Positions 9,789 through 18,390 of a DNA stretch of 64,000 nucleotides are shown piece by piece. The DNA is from UBA6136 sp044237765. GTDB taxonomy: Bacteria; Pseudomonadota; Gammaproteobacteria; Methylococcales; Methylococcaceae. The position numbers and the translations under genes are program-made. The DNA lies in the NCBI GenBank assembly GCA_044237765.1, contig JBIIEQ010000004.1, positions 10,658 to 74,657 of the forward strand. The letters run 5' to 3'. The notes under the pieces were generated by a model. It saw nothing but the letters and a program-made list of their open reading frames with translations. It was not told the DNA's origin and did not search any database. Position 1 is the first letter of the stretch. Each line of letters starts with the position of its first letter.

Positions 9789-10799
9789 ATGCAGTTGGGA
9801 ATGATTGGTTTGGGTCGGATGGGCGGAAACATGGTACGCCGTCTGATGCGCGCGGGTCACGAGTGTGTGGTTTTTGATCTTAACGCAGAGTTGGTGAGCG
9901 CGCTGGCAACCGAAGGGGCGGTGGCCGCTGAGTCGCTGGAGGCCTTCGTCAAGGCGCTGAAGCCGCCGCGGGCGGTCTGGGTGATGGTGCCGGCTGCCGT
10001 GGTGGACGAAATGCTGGCCCGCGTGCGTGCTCATCTGGAATCCGGAGACATCGTCATCGATGGCGGCAACTCCTATTACATCGATGACATCCGTCGTGCC
10101 AAGGATCTGGCAGGGGATGGGTTGTATTACCTGGATGTGGGCACCAGCGGCGGCGTGCATGGACTCGACCGTGGCTATTGCCTGATGATTGGCGGCCCGA
10201 CCAAACCGGTTCGTCATCTGGATCCCGTCTTCAAGACTTTGGCGCCCGGTGTGGGCGATGTTGAGCCATCCCCGGGTCGGGAAGAGATCAATGGGACCGC
10301 TGAGCTGGGTTATCTTCACTGCGGGCCTTCGGGAGCCGGGCACTTCGTCAAAATGGTGCATAACGGCATTGAATATGGGCTGATGGCCGCCTATGCCGAG
10401 GGCTTCAATATTCTCAAGCATGCCAATATCGGCGATCAGGCCCGCGAGGCGGATGCGGAAACGACCCCGCTTCGACATCCCGAGCATTTCCAGTACGACC
10501 TCAATCTGGCCGATATTGCCGAGTTGTGGCGGCGCGGCAGTGTGGTGACTTCATGGCTGCTGGACCTGACCGCCAAGGCGTTGGCGGCGAGTCCTCGACT
10601 GGATGAATTTTCCGGCCGCGTTTCCGATTCCGGTGAAGGGCGCTGGACGGTCAATGCGGCGATCGATCAGGGAACCCCGGCGCCGGTCCTCAGTGCGGCC
10701 GTTTTTCAGCGATTTGCATCCCGCGACGAGGATGAATTCGCCTGCAAGGTCGTTTCTGCCATGCGCTACCACTTTGGTGGTCACCAGGAGAAAAAATGA
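9789..10799 (+). CDS. gnd: 6-phosphogluconate dehydrogenase, decarboxylating (short form)
   Basis: Oxidises 6-phosphogluconate to ribulose-5-phosphate, the third step of the oxidative pentose phosphate route. It has 336 residues, which matches the short GndA/YqeC-type family, not the 470-residue enteric Gnd. The N-terminal Rossmann motif GLGRMGGNM is at residue 7, substrate motifs are DGGNSYY and GTSGGVHG, and the catalytic Lys region is GPSGAGHFVKMVHNGIEYG. Its stop overlaps the zwf start (ATGA). Pairing with zwf supports a pentose-phosphate role. Confidence 0.93.
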   Translation: MQLGMIGLGRMGGNMVRRLMRAGHECVVFDLNAELVSALATEGAVAAESLEAFVKALKPPRAVWVMVPAAVVDEMLARVRAHLESGDIVIDGGNSYYIDDIRRAKDLAGDGLYYLDVGTSGGVHGLDRGYCLMIGGPTKPVRHLDPVFKTLAPGVGDVEPSPGREEINGTAELGYLHCGPSGAGHFVKMVHNGIEYGLMAAYAEGFNILKHANIGDQAREADAETTPLRHPEHFQYDLNLADIAELWRRGSVVTSWLLDLTAKALAASPRLDEFSGRVSDSGEGRWTVNAAIDQGTPAPVLSAAVFQRFASRDEDEFACKVVSAMRYHFGGHQEKK

Positions 10800-12325
10800 A
10801 CACCCCAGCCAGCCTGATACCGGAGATGCCGGGGCGTCCAGGTGATTCCTGCGTGATGGTGATCTTCGGCGCGACCGGCGATCTGACCCAGCGCAAGCTG
10901 TTGCCCGCCCTTTACAACCTGGCGCGAGCCAAACTGCTTTCCAGCCGTTTTGCCATTATCGGGACCTCGGTGGAGTCGTTGGGGTCAGATGCCTTTCGCG
11001 AGCGCATGGTCGAAGCTATTCGAGCCTATGCCACGGACGAGCTCGATGCCGGGGTGCTCGCTTGGTTCGAGCAGCGTATTCATTATGTTCCGGGGGATGT
11101 GCGTGACCCCGAGTTTTACAGCAAGCTCAAGGACCTGTGCGCCCAGGTCCGCAGCGATCACGATATCGAGGATAACCACTTCTACTATCTCGCCACCTCG
11201 CCGACCTTTTTTGGCGAGATTGTCCGCCAATTGGGGCAGGCGGGCCTGGCGACCGAGGAGGCTGGAAGCTGGCGCCGGGTCATCATCGAGAAGCCTTTTG
11301 GCCATGATCTTGAATCAGCGCGCGAACTGAACACCGATATCAAGAACGTGCTGCGTGAACGGCAGATTTATCGTATCGATCATTATCTGGGCAAGGAGAC
11401 CGTCCAGAATATCCTGGTCATGCGCTTTGCCAACAGCATCTTTGAGCCGATCTGGAATCGCCGCTATATCGATCACGTTCAGATCACTGCCGCCGAAACA
11501 GTGGGCGTGGAACGGCGCGGCGCCTATTATGAAACGGCGGGGGCGCTCCGGGATATGGTGCCCAATCACCTGTTCCAGCTGTTGTCACTTACCACGATGG
11601 AACCCCCGGTATCGTTCGAGGCGGACGCCGTGCGTGACGAGCAGACCAAGGTCCTGCGCGCCGTGCAGATTCCGACCCCCGAGGATGTCCTCAGCAAAAT
11701 GGCCAGGGGCCAGTATGGCGAGGGTGCCTTGGCCGGTGAGTCCGTGCCCGGCTACCGGCAAGAACCGAATGTAGCAGATGATTCACGGACCGAGAGCTTC
11801 ATTGCCATGAAGCTGATGATCGATAACTGGCGATGGGCCGACGTGCCTTTCTACCTGCGTACCGGCAAGCGAATGGCGGCCCGATCCACGGAAATCGTGA
11901 TCCAGTTCCGCCGTGCGCCACTGGTGTTGTTTCGCAATACCGCGATTGATCAACTTCGGACCAATCGGCTGGTGATCCATCTGCAGCCGAATGAAGGCAT
12001 TTCCCTGCAATTCGGCGCCAAGGTGCCCGGGCCCGTGATGAAGCTGGGATCCGTCAAAATGGACTTCGACTATGTGGACTATTTTGGCTCCACGCCGGAC
12101 ACGGGCTATGAGCGGCTGCTGCTCGACTGCATGATGGGGGACGCCACGCTGTTCATGCGTGCCGACATGGTGGAAGCAGGCTGGAGCTTGATCCAGCCGG
12201 TGCTGGATGTCTGGAAAGCGCTGCCGCCCCGCACTTTCCCCAATTATGAGGCCGGTTCCTGGGGGCCAAGGGAGGCGGATGAACTGCTGGAGCGGGACGG
12301 CCGTCACTGGATCAATTTTTCTTGA
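10796..12325 (+). CDS. zwf: Glucose-6-phosphate 1-dehydrogenase
   Basis: NADP(+)-dependent entry enzyme of the oxidative pentose phosphate pathway. It has 509 residues. The dinucleotide-binding motif is VIFGATGDLTQRKL near residue 22, EKPFGHD carries a catalytic-site Lys, and the family signature RIDHYLGKE is near residue 193. It is translationally coupled to gnd by a 4-bp ATGA overlap. No pgl (6-phosphogluconolactonase) lies beside it. Confidence 0.97.
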   Translation: MNTPASLIPEMPGRPGDSCVMVIFGATGDLTQRKLLPALYNLARAKLLSSRFAIIGTSVESLGSDAFRERMVEAIRAYATDELDAGVLAWFEQRIHYVPGDVRDPEFYSKLKDLCAQVRSDHDIEDNHFYYLATSPTFFGEIVRQLGQAGLATEEAGSWRRVIIEKPFGHDLESARELNTDIKNVLRERQIYRIDHYLGKETVQNILVMRFANSIFEPIWNRRYIDHVQITAAETVGVERRGAYYETAGALRDMVPNHLFQLLSLTTMEPPVSFEADAVRDEQTKVLRAVQIPTPEDVLSKMARGQYGEGALAGESVPGYRQEPNVADDSRTESFIAMKLMIDNWRWADVPFYLRTGKRMAARSTEIVIQFRRAPLVLFRNTAIDQLRTNRLVIHLQPNEGISLQFGAKVPGPVMKLGSVKMDFDYVDYFGSTPDTGYERLLLDCMMGDATLFMRADMVEAGWSLIQPVLDVWKALPPRTFPNYEAGSWGPREADELLERDGRHWINFS

Positions 12326-12385
12326 TCCATTTCGTATGCATCAGGATTTGTGGCCGACTTACCTCGCATGCGACGAGATGCGGAT

Positions 12386-12826
12386 ATGACGGTGACGCTT
12401 CAGCCCTTCTGGCGACACAAGAAGCTGGATGAGCTCACGGAGGCCGAGTGGGAGTCGCTTTGCGACGGTTGCGGCCGTTGCTGCCTCAACAAGCTTGAGG
12501 AAGAGGACACCGGCGAAATCTTTTTTACTCGTGCCGCCTGCCATTTGCTGGATATCGAGCGGTGCCGTTGTACTCGTTACAATCAGCGACAGGCCGAGGT
12601 GCCCACCTGTCTCAATCTTCGGCAGGGTTTCGATCATTTTCACTGGCTGCCCAGGACCTGTGCCTACCGTCTGATGCATGAACGCAAGCCCCTGCCTTAT
12701 TGGCATCCACTCATCTCGGGTCGGGCCGAATCGGTCCATGAGGCTGGCATATCCGTTCGAAAATTAGCCATTAGCGAAAAGGAAGTGGGCGATCTGGAAG
12801 AGCACATCATTGAGGACTTCGAGTAA
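12386..12826 (+). CDS. ycgN: YcgN-family cysteine-cluster protein (UPF0260)
   Basis: Matches E. coli YcgN along its length: FWRHKKLDELTEAEWESLCDGCGRCCLNKL, then DIERCRCTRYNQRQ, WLPRTCAYRLM and WHPLISG. It has 146 residues from the ATG at 12386; in-frame ATG 12368 and GTG 12350 are possible but extend beyond the family start. At least eight conserved Cys suggest a metal or Fe-S site. Molecular function is not established. It starts 60 bp after zwf. Confidence 0.88.
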   Translation: MTVTLQPFWRHKKLDELTEAEWESLCDGCGRCCLNKLEEEDTGEIFFTRAACHLLDIERCRCTRYNQRQAEVPTCLNLRQGFDHFHWLPRTCAYRLMHERKPLPYWHPLISGRAESVHEAGISVRKLAISEKEVGDLEEHIIEDFE

Positions 12827-12925
12827 TAGTACTTCAGGCCGGTTCGCCTGATTTTTGTTATGCTCCAGCGAACCCCATTCCGTATTTCCCGACAAACGGA
12901 TTCCCAGGCAATCCGGATACATCCC

Positions 12926-13525
12926 ATGAGTCACGATGAGCTAGACCTCTTCAAGAAGGAAATGGCCGATGTCCAGCCGTTGTCTCGTCGGCAAGATCGT
13001 GTTCTGTCCCGGCCCGACCTGACGCCAAGTCCGGGACTGCTTTATCGGCGAGAATCCGCGCAGCGGGCGCAGAAAATGGACGAAAGCCACTTGCCCACCA
13101 CGTTTGTCGAGCCTGTGCGTCCCGAAGCCATCATCAGTTATCGGCGTGACGGCATCCAGCATGGGGTATTTCGCCGCTTGCAGAGAGGGGCCTACGAAAT
13201 CGAGGCGACGCTGGATCTGCATGGGCTGACGGTGGAGCAGGCTCGTCATGAGGTGTATTCCTTCATCCATGAATGTCTGCGTTACGACGTTCGTTCGGCG
13301 TTGATCACCCATGGCAAGGGTCAGCGCAACAAGGACCAGATTCCCTTGCTCAAAAGCTTTCTCGCCCGCTGGTTACCTCTTTTCCCCGAAGTGATGGCCT
13401 TTCATAGTGCCCAGAAATGGCACGGCGGAGCCGGGGCCGTTTACGTGCTGCTCCGGAAAAGCGAGAAGGCCAAGGCCGAAACTCGCGAACGACTTGGATT
13501 GTCTGCCGGGAAGCCTGAGCCTTGA
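12926..13525 (+). CDS. smrA: Smr-domain protein, SmrA-like endonuclease
   Basis: It has 199 residues from ATG 12926; an in-frame upstream ATG at 12860 would extend it. The N-terminal LFKKEMADVQPL and RRDGIQHGVFRRLQ match E. coli SmrA better than SmrB. The C-terminal Smr domain has LDLHGLTVEQARHEV, ITHGKGQ and HGGAGAVYVLL. Smr domains are nucleases; SmrB acts on mRNA at collided ribosomes, while the role of SmrA is less clear. The next gene starts within its stop region. Confidence 0.88.
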   Translation: MSHDELDLFKKEMADVQPLSRRQDRVLSRPDLTPSPGLLYRRESAQRAQKMDESHLPTTFVEPVRPEAIISYRRDGIQHGVFRRLQRGAYEIEATLDLHGLTVEQARHEVYSFIHECLRYDVRSALITHGKGQRNKDQIPLLKSFLARWLPLFPEVMAFHSAQKWHGGAGAVYVLLRKSEKAKAETRERLGLSAGKPEP

Positions 13526-14625
13526 GTCACAGCGGCATGTCCCAACATGACGCGGCCATTCAGGCCGCCCAGCAATTTCTGTTTACTTCTGACAGGCCTG
13601 AGCTGGACCCACTGGGTCGCGGGCTGATCAATGACACCTATCGCGTGACCACAGGGACCTCCAGCTGGGTTCTACAACGTATCAATCGCCAGGTTTTTCC
13701 TGATCCCGTCGCCGTCATGACGAACCTGAGGCGGGTCACCGATCATGCCAGCCGGATACTCAGAGGCTGTCCCGAATCACCCTGGCGCCTGCCCGAGGTG
13801 ATTTCTACTCGCGCCGGAGATGATGTCTATCAGGATGCCCATGGCGAATACTGGCGCGCAATTACCTATATCGATCAGACTCACGGTCTCTCCGCCATCA
13901 CCCAGCCCGAGCAGGCCGACCAGGTGGGACGGGCCTTGGGCTGGTTTCATGGCCTGGTCGGCGAACTGCCGGCGGATTCTCTGCATGACACCCTCCCCGG
14001 ATTCCATGTCACGCCGGGCTATCTGATCGAGTTTGATGCGGTGGTCGCGAAAGGGGTTGCCGGGCCCGATGCGGCAGGACTTGGCGAAGCCCTGGAGTTT
14101 GTCGAATCACGCCGGGCCTCCGCTGATGTGCTGGAGATCGCCAGAGCTCAGGGTCAGCTCAAGCCGCATGTGATCCATGGCGATCCCAAACTGGACAATG
14201 TGCTGTTCGATATCGCCAGTGGGCAGGCTGTCAGCCTGATAGACCTGGATACGGTCAAACCCGGATTGCTGCATTACGATCTGGGCGACTGTTTCCGGTC
14301 CTGCTGCAACAAGGTGAGCGAATCTGCAAAGGCGGGAGGGGCCGCCTTTGATGTCGGCGTCTTCCGGGCCGTGCTGCAGGGATATTTGCGGGAAGCCAGC
14401 TCTATCCTGACTCGGGAAGATCTCGACTATCTCTATGACGCAATCAGGCTTTTGCCCTTCGAGCTGGGTCTCCGCTTTCTCACCGACCATCTGGCCGGGA
14501 ACGTCTACTTCAAGGTGCAAGCCCCGGGCCAGAACCTTGAGCGTGCGCTCGGGCAGTTCCGGCTGTCGGCGAGTGTCGAAACGCTTGAGGGCGAGATCAG
14601 GCGGGTCCTGGTGGCCCTGGCCTGA
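13522..14625 (+). CDS. Phosphotransferase (APH/choline kinase-like, putative sugar kinase)
   Basis: Cytoplasmic kinase-like protein of about 367 residues. The APH-family catalytic loop HGDPKLDNVLFD and metal-binding LIDLDTVKPGLLHYDLGD are intact. The N-terminal LINDTYRV and VLQRINRQVFPDP resemble NahK/N-acetylhexosamine 1-kinase-like members, so a sugar or amino-sugar substrate is plausible but not shown. Start is uncertain: TTG 13522 overlaps the smrA stop; ATG 13537 is in frame five codons later. Confidence 0.8.
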   Translation: MSHSGMSQHDAAIQAAQQFLFTSDRPELDPLGRGLINDTYRVTTGTSSWVLQRINRQVFPDPVAVMTNLRRVTDHASRILRGCPESPWRLPEVISTRAGDDVYQDAHGEYWRAITYIDQTHGLSAITQPEQADQVGRALGWFHGLVGELPADSLHDTLPGFHVTPGYLIEFDAVVAKGVAGPDAAGLGEALEFVESRRASADVLEIARAQGQLKPHVIHGDPKLDNVLFDIASGQAVSLIDLDTVKPGLLHYDLGDCFRSCCNKVSESAKAGGAAFDVGVFRAVLQGYLREASSILTREDLDYLYDAIRLLPFELGLRFLTDHLAGNVYFKVQAPGQNLERALGQFRLSASVETLEGEIRRVLVALA

Positions 14626-14653
14626 TGCGCAAGGTGGCGCGAAACACCTAGCA

Positions 14654-14675
14654 TGCGGGGGCTTCGGCCCCCTTT
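14654..14675 (+). terminator. Likely terminator upstream of the RibA-RibD fusion
   Basis: Hairpin GGGGGC-TTCG-GCCCCC followed by TTTCTCC. It lies 29 bp after the phosphotransferase stop. A TATACT -10-like hexamer follows at 14682-14687, so the next gene may have its own promoter here. Confidence 0.6.
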
Positions 14676-14721
14676 CTCCGTTATACTGTCCCACTTTTTC
14701 CCCGCCCCCAATAGAGCCTGA

Positions 14722-16044
14722 GTGATCAAGAATCTTGTCAAAACCCGCCTGCCTACCGGCTTTGGCGATTTTTCCCTGTACCTGTACGTCGAGCACGGCA
14801 AGGAGCACCTCGCGCTGGTCAAGGGCGAGGTGCAAGTTAAATCCGGAGTCCCGGTTCGTGTGCATTCGGAATGCCTGACGGGAGATGTGTTCGGTTCCAG
14901 GCGCTGCGACTGTGGTGATCAGCTCAAGCACACGCTGCAGTATCTCGGTCGCGTCGAGGCGGGCGTCCTGATCTATCTTCGTCAGGAGGGTCGCGGTATC
15001 GGGCTCCGGAAGAAGATGGAAGCCTACAATCTTCAGGATCAGGGGATGGATACGGTTGAGGCGAACATCCACCTAGGGCATCAGGCGGATGAGCGCGATT
15101 ACGGAATAGCCGCCCGGATACTCGATGACCTCGGCGTCCAGTCCATTCGGCTCATTACCAATAATCCGCACAAGGTAGAGGAATTGCAAAGGCACGGCAT
15201 GACCGTCGAGGCGCGCATCCCGATCGAGGTTGGCCATCATCGGGACAATATCGACTACCTGCGCTCCAAGGCTGAACGCATGTCGCACTTGCTGAGTTTC
15301 CGGGAGCGGACGCCGGAGCATCATGAACTGGCCTTCATCGAACCGCTCATTGATCAATTGAATCTGGCCCAAGCCGATGAGGGTCAGGGCTATCCCTTCG
15401 TCACGCTGACCTACGCGCAGAGCATGGACGGCAGTATTGCCGCCGACGGGGGCGCGCCCTTGTTGCTCAGTTCCCAGCAAGCCATGACATTGACCCACTA
15501 CCTGCGCGCTCATCATGATGGCTTGCTGGTCGGGGTCAATACCATTCTGGCGGACGATCCGCAGCTCACAGTGCGCCACTGTGCGGGCGAAAGCCCACAA
15601 ACCGTGATACTCGACAGTCATTTGCGGACTCCATCCGACAGTCGGGTACTGGCGCAATCAGGCAAGCCTCCGATCATTCTCACGACCCGTCAGTCCGATC
15701 CCGAACAGCGAAGCCGCCTGGCCGCCCGGGGTGCCGTGGTTCTGGAAGTCTTCGGCGATGACAGCGGCTGTGTCGACATCCGGCAAGCCCTGATCGCCCT
15801 CTCGGCCCGGGGCATCCGGACGCTCATGGTCGAGGGCGGCGGAAAAACCATTTCAACCTTTTTGAAACATCATCTTGTGAATTACTGCGTCATTACCATC
15901 ACCCCCAAAATCATCGGTGGTCTCAGGGCCATCGAGGGTCTGAGCGCTTCCGGCGAGGCGCCGCTCACCCTGACCGATTGCCGTTACCAGACACTGGGTT
16001 CGGACATCATTGCCTACGGTCCGGTCTGCTTTCCCCAATCATGA
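14722..16044 (+). CDS. GTP cyclohydrolase II (RibA) fused to RibD C-terminal reductase domain
   Basis: It has 440 residues from GTG 14722. Residues about 1-195 are RibA: zinc ligands in CLTGDVFGSRRCDCG near residue 51, active site RQEGRGIGL. Residues about 215-440 are the RibD C-terminal pyrimidine reductase: VTLTYAQSMDGSIA, GVNTILADDPQLTVR, LMVEGGGKTISTFL. The RibD deaminase domain is absent. RibA normally opens GTP to a diaminopyrimidine; a reductase fused directly to it would act on the ribosylamino-pyrimidine. This order differs from the usual RibBA or RibD fusions. It heads a cluster with a PTPS-like protein and methyltransferases, so it may serve a dedicated pathway, not bulk riboflavin. 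Confidence 0.9.
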   Translation: MIKNLVKTRLPTGFGDFSLYLYVEHGKEHLALVKGEVQVKSGVPVRVHSECLTGDVFGSRRCDCGDQLKHTLQYLGRVEAGVLIYLRQEGRGIGLRKKMEAYNLQDQGMDTVEANIHLGHQADERDYGIAARILDDLGVQSIRLITNNPHKVEELQRHGMTVEARIPIEVGHHRDNIDYLRSKAERMSHLLSFRERTPEHHELAFIEPLIDQLNLAQADEGQGYPFVTLTYAQSMDGSIAADGGAPLLLSSQQAMTLTHYLRAHHDGLLVGVNTILADDPQLTVRHCAGESPQTVILDSHLRTPSDSRVLAQSGKPPIILTTRQSDPEQRSRLAARGAVVLEVFGDDSGCVDIRQALIALSARGIRTLMVEGGGKTISTFLKHHLVNYCVITITPKIIGGLRAIEGLSASGEAPLTLTDCRYQTLGSDIIAYGPVCFPQS

Positions 16045-17063
16045 GCGCTCAAGCCATCTTTCACGTTGCACCTCACACCGTGCAGGTGCGTGAGGTCCAC
16101 GCCGGCAAGCCGGGACCAGGGGAACTGCTGGTGCGCGCCGTGTGTTCAGCCATCAGTCCCGGCACGGAGTCCCTGATCTTTCGGGGCGGGGTTCCGGAAG
16201 ACTGGAAAAAGGATGAGGGGCTGGAAACCCTGGAGGGCGATTTTCGCTATCCCTTCAAATACGGCTACGCCCTGGTGGGTGAAGTCATCGCCGCCGGCAG
16301 CCGTGAGGATCGACGCTGGGAAGGCCGTTGGGTGTTTGTCTTTCACCCCCATCAGGCTGAAGCGGTGGTTGATAAGCGGTGTTGCTATTTGTTGCCCAAG
16401 GGCATGCCGGCGGATCGGGCACTTTTTCTGGCCAACATGGAGTCCGCTCTCAATCTGGTCATGGACGCTGCGCCGCTGGCAGGTGAGCGGGGCATGGTCT
16501 GTGGGCAGGGCATTGTCGGCTTGCTGACGATGGCCGTGCTGTCCCAGTTTCCGCTGGAAGAGCTGATTGCCGCCGACCCGATCGCTCCGCGCCGTGAGTT
16601 GTCCGAGAAGCTGGGTGCCAGTCTGGTCGTGGATCCCTCGCGAGGCAGAGAGCTGGCTGTACTTGAGGAGTGTCTTTTCGATGATGACCAGGATGGCCTC
16701 GATTTCGCCATTGAGGTATCGGGCCAGATTGAGGCGTTGAACCAGGCGATTCGGCTGTGCGGGTTTGATAGCCGCATCGTGGTCGGTTCCTGGTATGGGC
16801 GAAACGCGGGTCTGGTCGATCTCGGCGGCCATTTTCACCGCCGGCGCGTCAAGCTGATTTCCAGCCAGGTGAGTACCGTCAATCCAGCCCTCAGCGGGCG
16901 CTGGAGCAAGGGTCGGCGACTCGCGCTGGCGGTTGAATGGCTGGATCGGATTGCCCCCGAGCAGTTCATTACTCACCGTTTTGGGCTGCCTGACTGTCAG
17001 AACGCCTTTGAATTGGCTGCGGACAGGAATGCCGGGGCCCTGCAGGTGATTTTCGAGTATTGA
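16041..17063 (+). CDS. MDR-family dehydrogenase, BchC-like
   Basis: Medium-chain dehydrogenase/reductase homologue of 340 residues. The ATG at 16041 overlaps the upstream stop (ATGA), showing tight coupling to the RibA-RibD fusion; longer in-frame starts lie inside that gene. The N-terminal domain has SAISPGTESLIFRGG, similar to the BchC-like subfamily, followed by a Rossmann segment GMVCGQGIVGLLTMAVL. I do not see the usual catalytic zinc Cys-His-Glu set or the structural four-Cys lobe. Substrate unknown; oxidation or reduction of a pterin/flavin-like side chain is an inference from context. Confidence 0.8.
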   Translation: MSAQAIFHVAPHTVQVREVHAGKPGPGELLVRAVCSAISPGTESLIFRGGVPEDWKKDEGLETLEGDFRYPFKYGYALVGEVIAAGSREDRRWEGRWVFVFHPHQAEAVVDKRCCYLLPKGMPADRALFLANMESALNLVMDAAPLAGERGMVCGQGIVGLLTMAVLSQFPLEELIAADPIAPRRELSEKLGASLVVDPSRGRELAVLEECLFDDDQDGLDFAIEVSGQIEALNQAIRLCGFDSRIVVGSWYGRNAGLVDLGGHFHRRRVKLISSQVSTVNPALSGRWSKGRRLALAVEWLDRIAPEQFITHRFGLPDCQNAFELAADRNAGALQVIFEY

Positions 17064-17067
17064 GACC

Positions 17068-17442
17068 ATGTACCAGCTGGCTATCACTCGCGACTTCATT
17101 GCCCGACACTACCTGGTGGGTGGCGACTGGGGAGCGGAAAATCATGAGCACAGTCATCATTACCGCGCTGAAGTCAGTGTGGAGGGTGATCGGCTGGACC
17201 AGCACGGCTATCTGATCGATATCGTCGCCCTGGAATCGGCCCTCGCCGGAATCATCAGCGCTTATGCCGACCGTGTGCTCAATCAGCAACCGGCATTCGC
17301 CGGCCTCAATCCCAGTATTGAGCATTTCTCGCGCATCCTTTGGGAGCACTTGCGCGATGTCCTGGCCCTGCCCGGTCGTAAACTGACGGTAAAGCTATGG
17401 GAGAACGACCATGACTGGGCGGCCTATGGCGGTGTGCTGTGA
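17068..17442 (+). CDS. 6-pyruvoyl-tetrahydropterin synthase/QueD-family protein
   Basis: It has 124 residues, the usual size for a PTPS-fold protein. Zinc-binding His candidates are in FIARHYL and in HSH of NHEHSHHYRAEV (equivalent to HGH). The C-terminal catalytic Glu region is KLWENDHDWAAYGG. The Cys that normally lies four residues before HGH is Glu here (ENHEHSH). A Glu at this place is reported for PTPS-III proteins that can bypass FolB, so activity may differ from QueD. It starts 4 bp after the dehydrogenase and probably shares its transcript. Confidence 0.82.
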   Translation: MYQLAITRDFIARHYLVGGDWGAENHEHSHHYRAEVSVEGDRLDQHGYLIDIVALESALAGIISAYADRVLNQQPAFAGLNPSIEHFSRILWEHLRDVLALPGRKLTVKLWENDHDWAAYGGVL

Positions 17443-17484
17443 ATGTCCTGTTGCTCCTGGCTCGGCTGAGCTGATCGCCTGCCG

Positions 17485-18390
17485 ATGAGCATTGCGTTTG
17501 CCGAGTATCTCGACGCCAAATACCCGCTCGATGAGCGCAGCCTGAATCGCGATGTCCGCGCCCTGTTCGAGTCCTCCCTGCGCAGTCATTCCGCCCTGCG
17601 GATACTGGATATGGGTTGTGGCAGCGGGGCCAGTCTGCGCCGGCTGCTACAGGCCGGATTGAATGGCCGGGTCGAACTGACCGGGGTCGATCGCGATGCC
17701 GATCTTTTGCAGTTGGCTCGTGACCGTATCGTGCATGATCTGGAGATGGCCGAATTCGAGCTGTCGCGATCAGCCGAGGTGGTTGATGCGCGCCGCAATC
17801 GGGAGGTCGTCACGCTCCGTTTGGAGGGGGCAGACCTTTCGGCTTACGAGCCCGCTCAGTCCGGAATTTATGATGCCGTGATTGCCCAGGCGCTCATGGA
17901 TCTGTTGCCGCTGGAGCGGATGGTGGAACGCATCCGTCGGTGGCTGGTACCCGCCGGTCTCTTTTATGCCTCACTCAACTACGATGCGGGTACCGTGTTG
18001 TATCCGGCTTACGGAGACGGCGAATTCGAAGCCGCCCTTCTTGGTGTATATGACGCTTCCATGGAGCGGTGGGTGGATGGACAGCGCTGCGGCGGGGCCC
18101 ATTCTGGTCGCCGTCTCCATGCCGCCCTGAGTGATGCGGGTTTCGACATTCTGGCTTTGGGGAGTTCCGACTGGAATATCACCCCCTATTGCGGAGCCTA
18201 TCGCGATGCAGACAAAGTTTGCCTGGCCGCCTTGCTGGAAATGATCCATGGCGAGGGGCTGCGCTCGGGGCCATTCGAGACGCGACAACTGGGGGACTGG
18301 CTGGGTGATCGTCAGACTCAACTGGCCGATCAAAAGCTGGGGCTGATCATTCACCAGATCGATTTGGTGGCCCAGAAAGCATCGGCTTGA
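17485..18390 (+). CDS. Class I SAM-dependent methyltransferase
   Basis: It has 301 residues. SAM motif I is ILDMGCGSGASLRRLL near residue 40, followed by the acidic GVDRDADLLQLA loop and VIAQALMDLLPL. The C-terminal region has TYCGAY-like aromatic patches that may bind substrate. It starts 42 bp after the PTPS-like gene, in the same direction. Its 3' end overlaps the converging methyltransferase by 44 bp. The substrate is not deducible. Confidence 0.85.
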   Translation: MSIAFAEYLDAKYPLDERSLNRDVRALFESSLRSHSALRILDMGCGSGASLRRLLQAGLNGRVELTGVDRDADLLQLARDRIVHDLEMAEFELSRSAEVVDARRNREVVTLRLEGADLSAYEPAQSGIYDAVIAQALMDLLPLERMVERIRRWLVPAGLFYASLNYDAGTVLYPAYGDGEFEAALLGVYDASMERWVDGQRCGGAHSGRRLHAALSDAGFDILALGSSDWNITPYCGAYRDADKVCLAALLEMIHGEGLRSGPFETRQLGDWLGDRQTQLADQKLGLIIHQIDLVAQKASA

